From positions 193,845 through 257,844 of the forward strand of contig NZ_CP054475.1 of NCBI RefSeq assembly GCF_025345565.1: 64,000 nucleotides of DNA, written 5' to 3'. The translations under genes were made by a program, and so were the position numbers. This stretch comes from Thalassolituus hydrocarboniclasticus. GTDB lineage: Bacteria; Pseudomonadota; Gammaproteobacteria; Pseudomonadales; Oceanobacteraceae. This document shows, piece after piece, positions 34,571 through 43,746 of this stretch (the stretch's first letter is position 1; each line of letters starts with the position of its first letter). The notes below the pieces were generated by a model, which saw nothing but the letters and a program-made list of their open reading frames with translations, was not told where the DNA came from and made no database searches.

Positions 34571-35626
34571 TTATGCCTCCTCCTGATCCGGCTCGTTATT
34601 GTGCTCGTTGTTCTGCTCGATGTGTTGTTCGTTATGTTGTTCGGCGAGTTCGTTACGCTCCTGCTGCTGACCACTCATGGCCATGGCCATGACGGCCATA
34701 CGCACGGCGATACCGTAGCTGACCTGATTCAGGATCACCGATTGCGGGCCGTCGGCGACGTTGGATTCAATCTCGACGCCGCGGTTAATCGGCCCCGGAT
34801 GCATAACGATGGCATCGGGCTTGGCGTAGGTCAGTTTCTCTTCGGTCAGGCCGTAGAGCTTGAAGAATTCGCCTTCGCTCGGCAGCAGGGCGTTTTGCAT
34901 ACGTTCTTTCTGCAGGCGCAGCATGATGATCACATCGCAGTCTTTCAGGCCGTCTTCCATGCGGTAGTAAGCCTTACAGCCCAGCGCTTCGATATCGCGC
35001 GGCAGCAGAGTACCGGGGCCGATTACACGAACTTCCGCCGCACCCAGTGTACGCAGCGCATGAATCTGTGAACGGGCCACACGGGAATGCAGGATATCGC
35101 CGACGATGGCGACGATTTTCCCTTCGATAGAACCCTGATGGCGGCGGATGGTGAGCATGTCCAGCATCGCCTGGGTCGGATGCGCGTGGCGGCCGTCGCC
35201 GGCGTTGATGATGGCAACGTTGGGGGTGACGTGTTCGGCAATAAAGTGGGCGGCACCGGAATCGGCATGGCGCACGACGAACATATCGGAATACATGGCC
35301 TCGAGGTTCCACAGCGTATCCATCAGGGTTTCGCCCTTGGCGGTCGCGGATTTGGCGATATCGAGGTTAAGAATATCGGCCGACAGGCGCTTGGCTGCCA
35401 GCTCGAAGGTGGAACGGGTACGGGTACTGTTCTCGAAGAACAGGTTGACCACGGTCTTGCCGCGCAGCAGCGGGACTTTTTTCACGTCCCGCTCCTGAGT
35501 GCTGATAAAAGAATCGGCGGTGTCGAGAATCTCGGTCAGGAGTTCACGGCTCAGGCCCTCGGTGGTGAGGAAGTGCTTCAGACGCCCGTCGGCGGTCAGC
35601 TGCACCTGGCTTGGGTCAGTGGTCAT
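34571..35626 (-). CDS. pyrB: Aspartate carbamoyltransferase catalytic subunit
   Basis: Joins carbamoyl phosphate and aspartate at the first committed step of pyrimidine synthesis. The carbamoyl-phosphate site [12 protein letters not shown] begins at residue 64, and [14 protein letters not shown] and [11 protein letters not shown] are present. The core ends near residue 319; the last 32 residues are a low-complexity tail of Gln, Glu, Asn and His with [17 protein letters not shown], which I do not know from usual PyrB (about 330-340 residues). The gene is followed at once by pyrC'. Confidence 0.95.
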   Translation of the reverse strand: MTTDPSQVQLTADGRLKHFLTTEGLSRELLTEILDTADSFISTQERDVKKVPLLRGKTVVNLFFENSTRTRSTFELAAKRLSADILNLDIAKSATAKGETLMDTLWNLEAMYSDMFVVRHADSGAAHFIAEHVTPNVAIINAGDGRHAHPTQAMLDMLTIRRHQGSIEGKIVAIVGDILHSRVARSQIHALRTLGAAEVRVIGPGTLLPRDIEALGCKAYYRMEDGLKDCDVIIMLRLQKERMQNALLPSEGEFFKLYGLTEEKLTYAKPDAIVMHPGPINRGVEIESNVADGPQSVILNQVSYGIAVRMAVMAMAMSGQQQERNELAEQHNEQHIEQNNEHNNEPDQEEA

Positions 35627-35664
35627 TGTTGCTACTCACAATATGTTGGTCAGTCAGGTGGTGA

Positions 35665-36159
35665 TCAGGACAGGGTCAGCTGCAGTGGCTGCGGGCCACT
35701 TAACTTAACCAGCTGGCCTTCTTCCAGTTCCAGCCGGACACCGCACAGGTCTGGCTGGATAGGGAGTTCGCGGCGGCCGATATCCAGCAAACAGACCAGA
35801 CTGATGCTGGCCGGGCGGCCATAATCGAACAGCTCGTTCATGGCGGCGCGGATGGTGCGGCCGCTCATCACGACGTCGTCGATCAGAATAATATGGCGGT
35901 CTTCGATGCTGTCCGGCAGCTCGGAGCCCATGACCTGCGGGTGCAGACCGTGACGGGTGAAGTCGTCACGGTAGAAGCTGATGTCGAGAGTGCTGACGCC
36001 GTCTTCGGTCTGCAGTTGTTGTTGCAGGCGTTCGGCAATCCATACGCCACCGGTACGGATACCGACCAGCAGCGGTTGTTCAATATTGTTCTGTTGCAGA
36101 TAAGCCGCCAGACGCTGGCCCAGCTCGGTGCAGGTTTGTTCGATATCAGGCAGATGCAT
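35665..36159 (-). CDS. pyrR: PyrR bifunctional protein (uracil phosphoribosyltransferase / regulator)
   Basis: A 164-residue phosphoribosyltransferase-fold protein. The PRPP-binding motif is DDVVMSGRTIRAAM near residue 95-108, with VGIRTGGVWIAERL at the pyrophosphate loop. PyrR proteins regulate pyr genes and salvage uracil. It is between ruvX and pyrB, the order found in pseudomonads. No RNA attenuator is evident before pyrB in the 38-base gap. Confidence 0.94.
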   Translation of the reverse strand: MHLPDIEQTCTELGQRLAAYLQQNNIEQPLLVGIRTGGVWIAERLQQQLQTEDGVSTLDISFYRDDFTRHGLHPQVMGSELPDSIEDRHIILIDDVVMSGRTIRAAMNELFDYGRPASISLVCLLDIGRRELPIQPDLCGVRLELEEGQLVKLSGPQPLQLTLS

Positions 36160-36168
36160 AGGTGTCCT

Positions 36169-36630
36169 TTATTCAGGCGGCGTGTCGGTTAATGGCCAGG
36201 CCGCCATCCAGCTTTCGAGAATTAATTGTGCGGCAATACCGTCCACCGAGTTGGCGCCAAAATCGCGGCTGCCACCCTGGGCGATCACCATGCCTTTGGC
36301 TTCGTAACTGCTCAGGCGCTCGTCGTGGGTAAACGACGGGCGGTGAAAACGGCCTTCGAGACGACCGGCAAACTTCTTCGCGCGGCGGCTCATATCGCTG
36401 GCTGTGCCATCCATATTCAGCGGCAGGCCAACGACAAAGGCATCGGGCTGCCATTCATCAATAATGCGCTGCAGTACATCCCAGTCGGGTACGCCGTCGC
36501 GCGCTTTAACCGGATTCAGTGGGCGGGCGGTGGCGGTAATGCGCTGGCCGGTGGCGATGCCGATACGCTGGGTGCCGAAATCAAAAGCCAGCAGGGTTTT
36601 AACCCGCGCTGACGGTGCCGGGCTGCTCAT
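36169..36630 (-). CDS. ruvX: Holliday-junction resolvase-like / pre-16S rRNA nuclease
   Basis: YqgF-family RNase H-fold protein of 153 residues with LLAFDFGTQRIGIATG at the N-terminus, VVGLPLNMDGTAS, DERLSSYEAKG and a C-terminal DGIAAQLILESW. E. coli YqgF trims the 5' end of 16S rRNA. It overlaps the yqgE end by one base (TGATG). Confidence 0.95.
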   Translation of the reverse strand: MSSPAPSARVKTLLAFDFGTQRIGIATGQRITATARPLNPVKARDGVPDWDVLQRIIDEWQPDAFVVGLPLNMDGTASDMSRRAKKFAGRLEGRFHRPSFTHDERLSSYEAKGMVIAQGGSRDFGANSVDGIAAQLILESWMAAWPLTDTPPE

Positions 36631-37187
36631 CAGGCATGCCCCGCATCGGAACTCAGAAATTCGGCACTGACGCCAAGCTGGCTGAGCGCGGCCTGATACA
36701 GCTCGTCGTGGGGCACTTCAAACAACAGATGTTCGGTGGCTTCAATGGTGAGCCAGGAGTTGGCCAGTATTTCTTCGTCCAGCTGCTGCGCATCCCAACC
36801 GGCGTAACCCAGCGTCAGGCGGTAATCCTGCGGGCCGGAGCCGGCGGCAATGGCTTTAAGAATATCTTTTGACGAGGTCAGATGCGCCTGTTCGGTGACG
36901 TTCAGCGTCGCCCCCCAGTTGCCCTGCTGACGGTGCAATATAAAGCCATGTTCCTGGCTGACCGGGCCGCCGGCGTAAATCTCCGGATCGATACCGGCCA
37001 GGCGGGTGATTTCCAGCTGTTCACAGATCTCGTGAAAGGTAACCGGCAGCGGTTTGTTCAGCACGATGCCCATGGCGCCGTCGGCGTTGTATTCACACAG
37101 ATAGGTGACAGTGCCGGCAAACCAGGAGTCTTCCAGTTGCGGCATGGCAATCAGCAGATGGTTTTTCAGGCTGTTAAGCTGTTGCAT
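36630..37187 (-). CDS. yqgE: UPF0301/AlgH family protein
   Basis: A 185-residue protein of the AlgH/YqgE group: NHLLIAMPQLEDSWFAGTVTYLCEYN, GAMGIVLNKPLP, and YAGGPVSQEHGFILH followed by LGYAGWDAQQLDEEI. In Pseudomonas AlgH was linked to alginate regulation, but its biochemical role is not known. It lies between tonB and ruvX with one-base overlaps on both sides, as part of one transcript. Confidence 0.94.
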   Translation of the reverse strand: MQQLNSLKNHLLIAMPQLEDSWFAGTVTYLCEYNADGAMGIVLNKPLPVTFHEICEQLEITRLAGIDPEIYAGGPVSQEHGFILHRQQGNWGATLNVTEQAHLTSSKDILKAIAAGSGPQDYRLTLGYAGWDAQQLDEEILANSWLTIEATEHLLFEVPHDELYQAALSQLGVSAEFLSSDAGHA

Positions 37188-38062
37188 TAATTGGCGTCCG
37201 AAATGTAGCGGTTACCCTTGAACTGCCAGGTGCGGATAATTTCCAGAATATCGGTCTGCTTGCGCATTTCTTCGGTAAACGGAGCGAAAGGGGCAGACAG
37301 ACGCACGATGCGCAGCGCGGCATCATCCAGCACTTTTTTTCCGGACGACTCAAGAATACGCAGCTCGTTGATGGTGCCATCCGGGTTGATGGCAACCAGC
37401 AGGCGCAGGCGGCAGTTGTCGAAGCAGCTTTCTGCTTCGCGGGGATAATTCAGCGCTCCCATCTGTTCAATCTTGCGCCGCCAGCTGTTCACATAATAGG
37501 CATCGTTGGCCTTCATGGTGGACGCGGCGGTCAGGCGCTGAATGCGGGGTTGTTTGGCATAAGTCTGACGCAGGGAATCGAGTTTGGCCTCAAGGCTGGC
37601 CATTTCCAGACTGCGTTCCAGTAAGGTTTTTTCCGGGCCGTCGGGCAGGTCAACCTGCATGGCGCGGCGTTCCTGTTCACTGGGCGCTTTATTACGGCTG
37701 CTGCCGCTGGTGGTTACTAACTGGCGGTTGCCCTGTATCTGGCGCGGAGCACTGGCCTGCTGTTCCTGCGGCGAGGTTTCGTTGATTTCGTTGGCGTGGA
37801 AGGTGGCTTCGACATCGGTGGTCAGCATGCGCGCTTCATCTAAGGTGCCGCTGCCTTCCTGATTCTCCTGAGCGAGAAAATCGGCCTGTTCAGGCGCTTT
37901 GTCGCTTTTGTAGGTCGCGAGGGTGACTTCCAGCGTTTTGGACAGGTTATCGCGGTCGCTGGCGGTGAAGCTGATGCCGAGAATAAGAACGGCATGAATC
38001 AGCAGAGCCAGAAACAGGGCGAAGGACAAGCGATCGGAGCTGGTCACGGCGGTGGCTGACAT
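37187..38062 (-). CDS. TonB-like energy transducer
   Basis: A 291-residue inner-membrane protein with an N-terminal helix (LSFALFLALLIHAVLILGISF), a long periplasmic linker and a C-terminal TonB domain (~200-291) with RLRLLVAINPDGTINELRILESSGKKVLD and the final WQFKGNRYISDAN. TonB proteins carry energy to outer-membrane receptors. No exbB or exbD is next to it. The linker is not proline-rich as in classic TonB. In pseudomonads a TonB of this type (TonB3) lies at the same place and is needed for twitching motility, which fits the Pil-Chp genes nearby. Confidence 0.87.
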   Translation of the reverse strand: MSATAVTSSDRLSFALFLALLIHAVLILGISFTASDRDNLSKTLEVTLATYKSDKAPEQADFLAQENQEGSGTLDEARMLTTDVEATFHANEINETSPQEQQASAPRQIQGNRQLVTTSGSSRNKAPSEQERRAMQVDLPDGPEKTLLERSLEMASLEAKLDSLRQTYAKQPRIQRLTAASTMKANDAYYVNSWRRKIEQMGALNYPREAESCFDNCRLRLLVAINPDGTINELRILESSGKKVLDDAALRIVRLSAPFAPFTEEMRKQTDILEIIRTWQFKGNRYISDAN

Positions 38063-38152
38063 GCGTGCGGAAGTACCTGTTTAAAGTCCGGAAAACGGGT
38101 GCAAGTCTGCGCTTTCGGGGCGGATTTGTCCATAATCTGCGGCTGTATGACG

Positions 38153-38186
38153 GAGGCCTGACGCCGGATGTTGGACGTCAGGCCTC
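38153..38186. repeat. Perfect inverted repeat between gshB and tonB
   Basis: GAGGCCTGACG and CGTCAGGCCTC form a perfect 11-bp inverted repeat with a 12-base loop right after the gshB stop. No T-run follows, so it is not a standard terminator. Next to it are short CTCAGA repeats. Confidence 0.6.
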
Positions 38187-38191
38187 AGACC

Positions 38192-39151
38192 TCAGATTTC
38201 AGATGCACTCAACTTAGCCAGCAGGCAGTCGATCAGCAGACCGGCTACGTCAATGCCGGAGTCGCGGCTGATTTCACGCACACAGGTTGGGCTGGTGACG
38301 TTAATTTCGGTCAGGTTGTTGCCGATAATGTCTAGGCCAACAAAGTACAGGCCTTTTTCTTTCAGGATTGGTCCGATTTTTTCGGCGATAGCACGGTTTT
38401 CATCGCTCAGAGGCTGGGTCACGCCCTGGCCACCGGCGGCCAGGTTGCCGCGGGTTTCGCCCTGCGCCGGAATGCGTGCCAGGCAGAAGGGTACCGGCTC
38501 GCCATCAATCATCAGGATGCGTTTGTCGCCGGCGGTGATCTCCGGGATAAAACGCTGCGCCATGATTTGCTGGCTGCCGTGGTTGGTCAGGGTCTCAATG
38601 ATGACGCTGACGTTCGGGTCGTCGGCGCGCAGACGGAATATAGAGGAGCCGCCCATGCCATCCAGTGGTTTGAAGATGACATCGCCATGTTCTTTATGGA
38701 AAGCCTTCAGCAGATCAGCGCGGCGGGTAACGATGGTCGGGCTCATCAGCTCCGGGAATGCCGTGGCGAATACCTTCTCATTGCAGTCGCGCAGGCTCTG
38801 CGGTTTGTTGGCAACCAGAACGCCTTCCTGTTCGGCACGCTCAAGGATATAGGTGCTGTAGATAAACTCGCTGTCGAACGGTGGGTCTTTGCGCATCAGA
38901 ATGATGTTCAGCTCAGCCAGTGGCTGTTCGCGGTAGTCGCCGAGATCGAACCAGTGCTCCGGATTCATGGCGACTTTTAACGGTGCCATACGCCCCATGG
39001 CTTTGCCGTTCTGAATCGACAGGTCGCTCTGCTCCATATAAAAGAGTTCGCAGCCACGTTCCTGAGCGGCATGCAGCAGCGCCAGTGATGTGTCCTTTTT
39101 AAAGGCGATGTCGGCGATGGGGTCCATCACCACACCCAGTTTAATGCTCAT
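38192..39151 (-). CDS. gshB: Glutathione synthetase
   Basis: An ATP-grasp ligase of 319 residues that joins gamma-glutamylcysteine and glycine. It has the start KLGVVMDPIADIAFKKDTSLALL, DPPFDSEFIYSTYILERAE, the ATP-binding FKPLDGMGGSSIFR, and GLDIIGNNLTEINVTSPTCVRE near the end. It is divergent from pilG, as in Pseudomonas aeruginosa. Confidence 0.97.
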   Translation of the reverse strand: MSIKLGVVMDPIADIAFKKDTSLALLHAAQERGCELFYMEQSDLSIQNGKAMGRMAPLKVAMNPEHWFDLGDYREQPLAELNIILMRKDPPFDSEFIYSTYILERAEQEGVLVANKPQSLRDCNEKVFATAFPELMSPTIVTRRADLLKAFHKEHGDVIFKPLDGMGGSSIFRLRADDPNVSVIIETLTNHGSQQIMAQRFIPEITAGDKRILMIDGEPVPFCLARIPAQGETRGNLAAGGQGVTQPLSDENRAIAEKIGPILKEKGLYFVGLDIIGNNLTEINVTSPTCVREISRDSGIDVAGLLIDCLLAKLSASEI

Positions 39152-39364
39152 ATAAAGGCTCCGTGAATACAGATGTTCGACGATGGCGCCAGTGTAACCT
39201 ATGCATTGTCCCGGCGGCGTAACTTAATTGTGTGACGCAGCGCAGTGCGCCGCCCTAGCCTTTGTTGCACAATCTGTGATACAAACTGCGCAATGGCGTC
39301 TCCTGCGATTGTTGAACACAACCGCTCACTAAAACATAAGAAACGGATGGTTAAAGGCCTCCCT

Positions 39365-39748
39365 ATGGACGATAACTTTCAGAATATTAAAGTCATGGTC
39401 ATCGACGACAGTAAAACCATTCGTCGTACGGCTGAGACTTTGCTTAAAAAGGTCGGCTGCGAAGTCATTACCGCGACAGACGGTTTTGATGCGCTGGCCA
39501 AGATTGCCGATACTCACCCGGATATCATCTTTGTCGATATCATGATGCCGCGTCTGGATGGTTACCAGACCTGCGCCCTGATCAAAAATAACTCCAAATT
39601 CAAATCGACTCCGGTAATCATGTTGTCCAGTAAAGACGGTTTGTTCGATAAAGCTAAAGGGCGCATTGTTGGATCTGACGAATATTTGACCAAGCCTTTC
39701 AGTAAGGAAGAGCTGCTGGGTTCAATCCGTCAGTATGTAAAATCCTGA
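39365..39748 (+). CDS. pilG: Twitching motility response regulator PilG
   Basis: A single receiver domain of 127 residues, phosphorylated at D58 in FVDIMMPRLDGY, with D14/D15 in VIDDSKTIRR. In P. aeruginosa PilG transmits the Pil-Chp signal to pilus extension and to CyaB. The ATG giving MDDNFQNIKVMV is the family start; the frame is open 120 bases further up without support. First gene of the chemosensory operon. Confidence 0.95.
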   Translation: MDDNFQNIKVMVIDDSKTIRRTAETLLKKVGCEVITATDGFDALAKIADTHPDIIFVDIMMPRLDGYQTCALIKNNSKFKSTPVIMLSSKDGLFDKAKGRIVGSDEYLTKPFSKEELLGSIRQYVKS

Positions 39749-39786
39749 GCCAGCGACAGCTGAAAGAGTTTTAAGAGGTAACAGGC

Positions 39787-40152
39787 ATGGCCCGCATTTT
39801 GGTAGTAGATGATTCTCCAACAGAAACTGAAGCATTCCGCTCCATGCTGGAGAAAAATGGTCACGAAGTACTGACCGCAGAGAACGGTGCCGATGGCGTG
39901 GCACTGGCGCGCAAGGAAAAGCCGGATGTAGTGTTGATGGATATTGTGATGCCGGGCCTTAATGGTTTTCAGGCAACCCGTCAGCTGACCAAAGACCCGG
40001 AAACCCAGAATATTCCGGTGATTATTGTGACCACCAAAGATCAGGAAACTGATCGGGTATGGGGCAAGCGTCAGGGCGCCAGTGGTTATCTGGTGAAGCC
40101 GGTTGCAGAAGCAACTCTGCTGTCCGAGATCGCTTCCGTAATGGCTGGCTGA
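39787..40152 (+). CDS. pilH: Twitching motility response regulator PilH
   Basis: The second stand-alone receiver, 121 residues, with phospho-accepting D52 in VVLMDIVMPGLNGF and the N-terminal ARILVVDDSPTETEAF. It acts with PilG to control pilus retraction or as a phosphate sink. An AGAGG site lies before the ATG. It ends one base before pilI. Confidence 0.95.
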   Translation: MARILVVDDSPTETEAFRSMLEKNGHEVLTAENGADGVALARKEKPDVVLMDIVMPGLNGFQATRQLTKDPETQNIPVIIVTTKDQETDRVWGKRQGASGYLVKPVAEATLLSEIASVMAG

Positions 40153-40153
40153 T

Positions 40154-40678
40154 ATGCATCCGTACGCACAGCTGCTGGACATAGCCGAACGTAGCCGACG
40201 CAACGCGTCGGCTTTGCCGCAACAGGTGGAAGCAGTTTCTTACTGGCGTGGCGTAGGCTTTATGCTTGCCGGTCAGACCTTCGCCGCCGATATGATTGAC
40301 GTTGCGGAAATTCTGCAGCCTCCGCGCCTGACCAAGGTGCCGGGTGTGCGCAGTTGGGTTCTGGGTGTGGCCAATGTGCGTGGGCGCATGGTGCCGGTCA
40401 TGGATCTGGCGGGCCTTCTGGGTCTGCCATCCAAAGCCAACTGGCGCAGTCGCCGGGTTCTGGTCGTCGAACAGGACGATCACCTGACAGGCCTGTTGGT
40501 AGATGCAGTGCTGGGTATGCAGCAATTTGCAGTTGATCGCCGGACTGAAACATTTCAGCTTGATCCGGCGTTCCGTAAATTTGTAGAACATGGTTTCGAG
40601 CGGGATGGGCGTCAATGGCCGGTATTTCAGTTACGTGAGCTGATCCAGGCGCCGGAGTTCCTGCAGATTGCAGTATAA
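40154..40678 (+). CDS. pilI: CheW-like protein PilI
   Basis: A 174-residue CheW domain protein linking PilJ to the ChpA kinase. The conserved part runs from GVGFMLAGQTFAADMIDVAEIL through VANVRGRMVPVMDLAGLLGL to LLVDAVLGMQQFAVD. It lies directly after pilH. Confidence 0.93.
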   Translation: MHPYAQLLDIAERSRRNASALPQQVEAVSYWRGVGFMLAGQTFAADMIDVAEILQPPRLTKVPGVRSWVLGVANVRGRMVPVMDLAGLLGLPSKANWRSRRVLVVEQDDHLTGLLVDAVLGMQQFAVDRRTETFQLDPAFRKFVEHGFERDGRQWPVFQLRELIQAPEFLQIAV

Positions 40679-40774
40679 CAATGCCTGCTCAGCGGGTATG
40701 GTTGGTGATCTGATCGAATCTGCCGTCAGGCAGATAATAATTAAAATACATGCAGTGAGTGTGGAGAGAACGGC

Positions 40775-42829
40775 ATGAGCGGAAATTCAGGAAACGTCTT
40801 GTCGACGGTCTTCAGGAACCGTACCAACGGTATTCTGGCGGGACTGTTGTTCGTGTTTCTGGCGGTGTTTATCGGTATTACGGTGTACGTGAACCGCTTG
40901 GCAAACCAGGACGAACAATACATTGATCACGCCGGTGAGCTGCGCGTACTGTCGCAGGAACTGGCAAAGAACGCGGTAGAAGCCGCGGGTGGTAAACAGG
41001 AAGCATTCGGTCAGTTAAGAATTGCCCGTGACAACTTTGCGACCCGTTGGGGCTATCTGACCAAAGGTGATGCGGCCAACGGCCTGCCGGCAGCAGAAAT
41101 TGCCACCATGACCAACGTAGAAGGCGTCTGGAACAAGGTTCAGGGTAACGCTGACCAGATTATCCGCGCTCAGGATATTATTCTCTCCCTCCACGAAGTT
41201 GCCGCGACGCTGGCAGAAACCATTCCGCAGCTGCAGGTGGAATACGATGAGATCGTTGAAATCCTGCTGGATAATGGTGCACCGGCCGATCAGGTCGCGG
41301 TAGCACAGCGTCAGTCGTGGCTGGCAGAACGTATCGTACGTTCCGTTAACAAAGTACTGGCCGGTGGCGAAGACGCGGTAATGGCGGCGGATGCCTTCGG
41401 TCGTGACGCCTCGCTGTTCGGTCGCGTACTGAACGGTATGATTCAGGGCAACGTTGCCATGAACATCTCCCAGGTAAAAGACGAAGAAGCGATTTACGCT
41501 CTGGCGGAAGTTGCCGAACTGTTCGAATTCGTATCCGGTTCTGTGGACGAGATTCTGGAAACCTCTCCTGAACTGTTCCAGGTGCGTGAAGCATCTGACT
41601 CCATCTTTAACGACTCCCGTACGCTGCTGGAGCAGACCTCCAATCTGACCTCGACCATTCAGAACGGTGCGCAGGAGCGTGGTGTGCTGCAGGCGGTTGG
41701 TTATATTTCTGCGGTACTGGCGCTGATCATGATGATTGGTTTTGGTGTCGGGTCTTACCGTGATACCCGTCGTGACTTCGAGAAAACAGCGAACGCTAAC
41801 GAACAGAACCAGATGGCGATTCTGCGTCTGCTGGACGAAATTGCTGACCTTGCGGACGGTGACTTAACAGCCTCTGCGACGGTAACCGAAGACTTTACCG
41901 GTGCGATTGCTGACTCCATCAACTACGCGATCGACCAGATGCGCTCTCTGGTATCGGCGATTAACGAAACAGCGGTACAGGTATCTTCGGCGGCCCAGGA
42001 AACCCAGGCCACGGCGATGCACCTGGCGGAAGCATCTGAACACCAGGCGCAGGAAATTGCCGGTGCTTCTGCGGCGATCAACGAGATGGCGGTGTCCATT
42101 GACCAGGTATCGGCCAACGCCTCGGAATCATCCGCGGTTGCGGAGCGGTCGGTAGCGATCGCCAACAAAGGTGCGGAAGTGGTACAGGCGACCATTAACG
42201 GCATGGATAACATCCGTGAGCAGATTCAGGAAACCTCCAAGCGTATTAAACGTCTGGGTGAATCCTCACAGGAGATTGGTGACATCATCTCCCTGATTAC
42301 CGACATTGCTGACCAGACCAACATTCTTTCCCTGAACGCTGCGATTCAGGCATCCATGGCCGGTGACGCTGGCCGGGGCTTCGCGGTGGTTGCGGACGAG
42401 GTACAGCGTCTGGCAGAACGTTCAGCCGCTGCGACCAAGCAGATTGAAGCACTGGTTAAAACGATTCAGAACGATACCAACGAGGCGGTAATCTCGATGG
42501 AAACCACCACTTCCGAGGTGGTGCGTGGTGCCCGACTTGCACAGGATGCGGGTGTGGCACTGGAAGAAATTGAGAACGTATCGAAAAACCTGGCGGAACT
42601 GATTCAGAACATTTCCAACGCAGCCCGCCAGCAGGCGTCGTCTGCTGGTCATATTTCCAACACGATGAACGTTATTCAGGAAATTACTTCGCAGACTTCT
42701 GCCGGTACAACCGCGACCGCGAAGTCGATTGGTAACCTGGCAGAAATGGCCAACAAACTGCGTGAATCGGTAGCGGGCTTCAAACTGCCGGAAGCAGAGC
42801 TGGACCTTCATCAACGACAGGTACTGTAA
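40775..42829 (+). CDS. pilJ: Methyl-accepting chemoreceptor PilJ
   Basis: The receptor of the Pil-Chp system, 684 residues, in the inner membrane. A first helix (residues ~19-40), a periplasmic domain with PilJ-type four-helix repeats (~45-300), a second helix (~307-330), a HAMP linker and a long signalling domain. The hairpin tip contains DIADQTNILSLNAAIQASM and AGRGFAVVADEVQRLAERS, the usual MCP core (others often have NLLALNAAIEAA). In P. aeruginosa PilJ senses pilin on surface contact. Confidence 0.95.
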   Translation: MSGNSGNVLSTVFRNRTNGILAGLLFVFLAVFIGITVYVNRLANQDEQYIDHAGELRVLSQELAKNAVEAAGGKQEAFGQLRIARDNFATRWGYLTKGDAANGLPAAEIATMTNVEGVWNKVQGNADQIIRAQDIILSLHEVAATLAETIPQLQVEYDEIVEILLDNGAPADQVAVAQRQSWLAERIVRSVNKVLAGGEDAVMAADAFGRDASLFGRVLNGMIQGNVAMNISQVKDEEAIYALAEVAELFEFVSGSVDEILETSPELFQVREASDSIFNDSRTLLEQTSNLTSTIQNGAQERGVLQAVGYISAVLALIMMIGFGVGSYRDTRRDFEKTANANEQNQMAILRLLDEIADLADGDLTASATVTEDFTGAIADSINYAIDQMRSLVSAINETAVQVSSAAQETQATAMHLAEASEHQAQEIAGASAAINEMAVSIDQVSANASESSAVAERSVAIANKGAEVVQATINGMDNIREQIQETSKRIKRLGESSQEIGDIISLITDIADQTNILSLNAAIQASMAGDAGRGFAVVADEVQRLAERSAAATKQIEALVKTIQNDTNEAVISMETTTSEVVRGARLAQDAGVALEEIENVSKNLAELIQNISNAARQQASSAGHISNTMNVIQEITSQTSAGTTATAKSIGNLAEMANKLRESVAGFKLPEAELDLHQRQVL

Positions 42830-42855
42830 CCTGACAGATGGTTGGATGACTTTTA

Positions 42856-43746
42856 ATGAACCATCAGTTACGTACAGGGTTGAGCACAGTCCCGGAGATG
42901 GACGATGCTCAGTTCGTTCGCTGGCAGGCTCTGCTGGAAGAACGCACCGGGATGTGTCTGGCGCCACAACGCCGCTCGTTTCTGCAGACCAGCCTTGGTC
43001 TGCGGATGCGCGAGGTCGGCTGTGACAGCTATCAGGAGTATTACGAGCGCATCGTCAATGGTGCCTCGGGTGCAATTGAATGGAGCACTCTGGTCGATCG
43101 CCTGACCGTTCAGGAAACCCGTTTCTTCCGCGACCCGGATGCTTTTGCTTTTGTTGAACAGTACGTTCAGCAGAAAGCAGCAGAAGCCGGTCATGAAGAC
43201 ACACTGGAATTCTGGAGTGTCGGCTGTTCTTCCGGTGAAGAAGCCTACAGTCTGGCCATGGTGGCAGAGCGTTACCTGACTCCACAGGGTAAACGCTATG
43301 CCGTTACCGGTACTGATATATCCACCATCGTATTACGTAAAGCCCGTGCCGGACGTTATCAGCCACGCGCCCTCGATTGGGTCGCGGATGAATATCGTCA
43401 GCTGGGGTTCAAAGATCTGCAGCCGGGCAGTCCGGTGCAGGTATCCGACACGCTGCGTCAGCGCTGTTGTTTCAGTCAGGTTAATATCCTGAATCTGGCC
43501 AACTGCCCGCTGCAGTCGCAGCATGTTATTTATTGCCAGAATGTACTGATTTATTTCCGTCGCTGGCGTCGCCGTGAAATTCTTAATGTCCTCGCCGAGC
43601 GTCTCGCTCCCGGTGGCATATTAGTGATTGGTCTTGGGGAAATGGTGGACTGGCAGCATCCGTTACTGGAACAGGTTCATAGCAGCCGGGTATCCGCGTT
43701 TGTGCGTAAGCAATCGAATTCGACAGGGGAGACCACAAGGCGATGA
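42856..43746 (+). CDS. pilK: CheR-type methyltransferase PilK
   Basis: A 296-residue SAM-dependent methyltransferase that would methylate glutamates of PilJ. It has the CheR N-domain with TGMCLAPQRRSFLQTSLGLRM, VQETRFFRDPDAF, the SAM site FWSVGCSSGEEAYSLAM, TDIS, and the late YCQNVLIYF. It overlaps chpA by ATGA. Confidence 0.95.
   Translation: MNHQLRTGLSTVPEMDDAQFVRWQALLEERTGMCLAPQRRSFLQTSLGLRMREVGCDSYQEYYERIVNGASGAIEWSTLVDRLTVQETRFFRDPDAFAFVEQYVQQKAAEAGHEDTLEFWSVGCSSGEEAYSLAMVAERYLTPQGKRYAVTGTDISTIVLRKARAGRYQPRALDWVADEYRQLGFKDLQPGSPVQVSDTLRQRCCFSQVNILNLANCPLQSQHVIYCQNVLIYFRRWRRREILNVLAERLAPGGILVIGLGEMVDWQHPLLEQVHSSRVSAFVRKQSNSTGETTRR

Noticed and set aside
34523-35071. Hydrophobic frame antisense to pyrB with a His/Gly-rich stretch
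   Set aside because: It is the reverse of the repetitive pyrB tail and the enzyme core.
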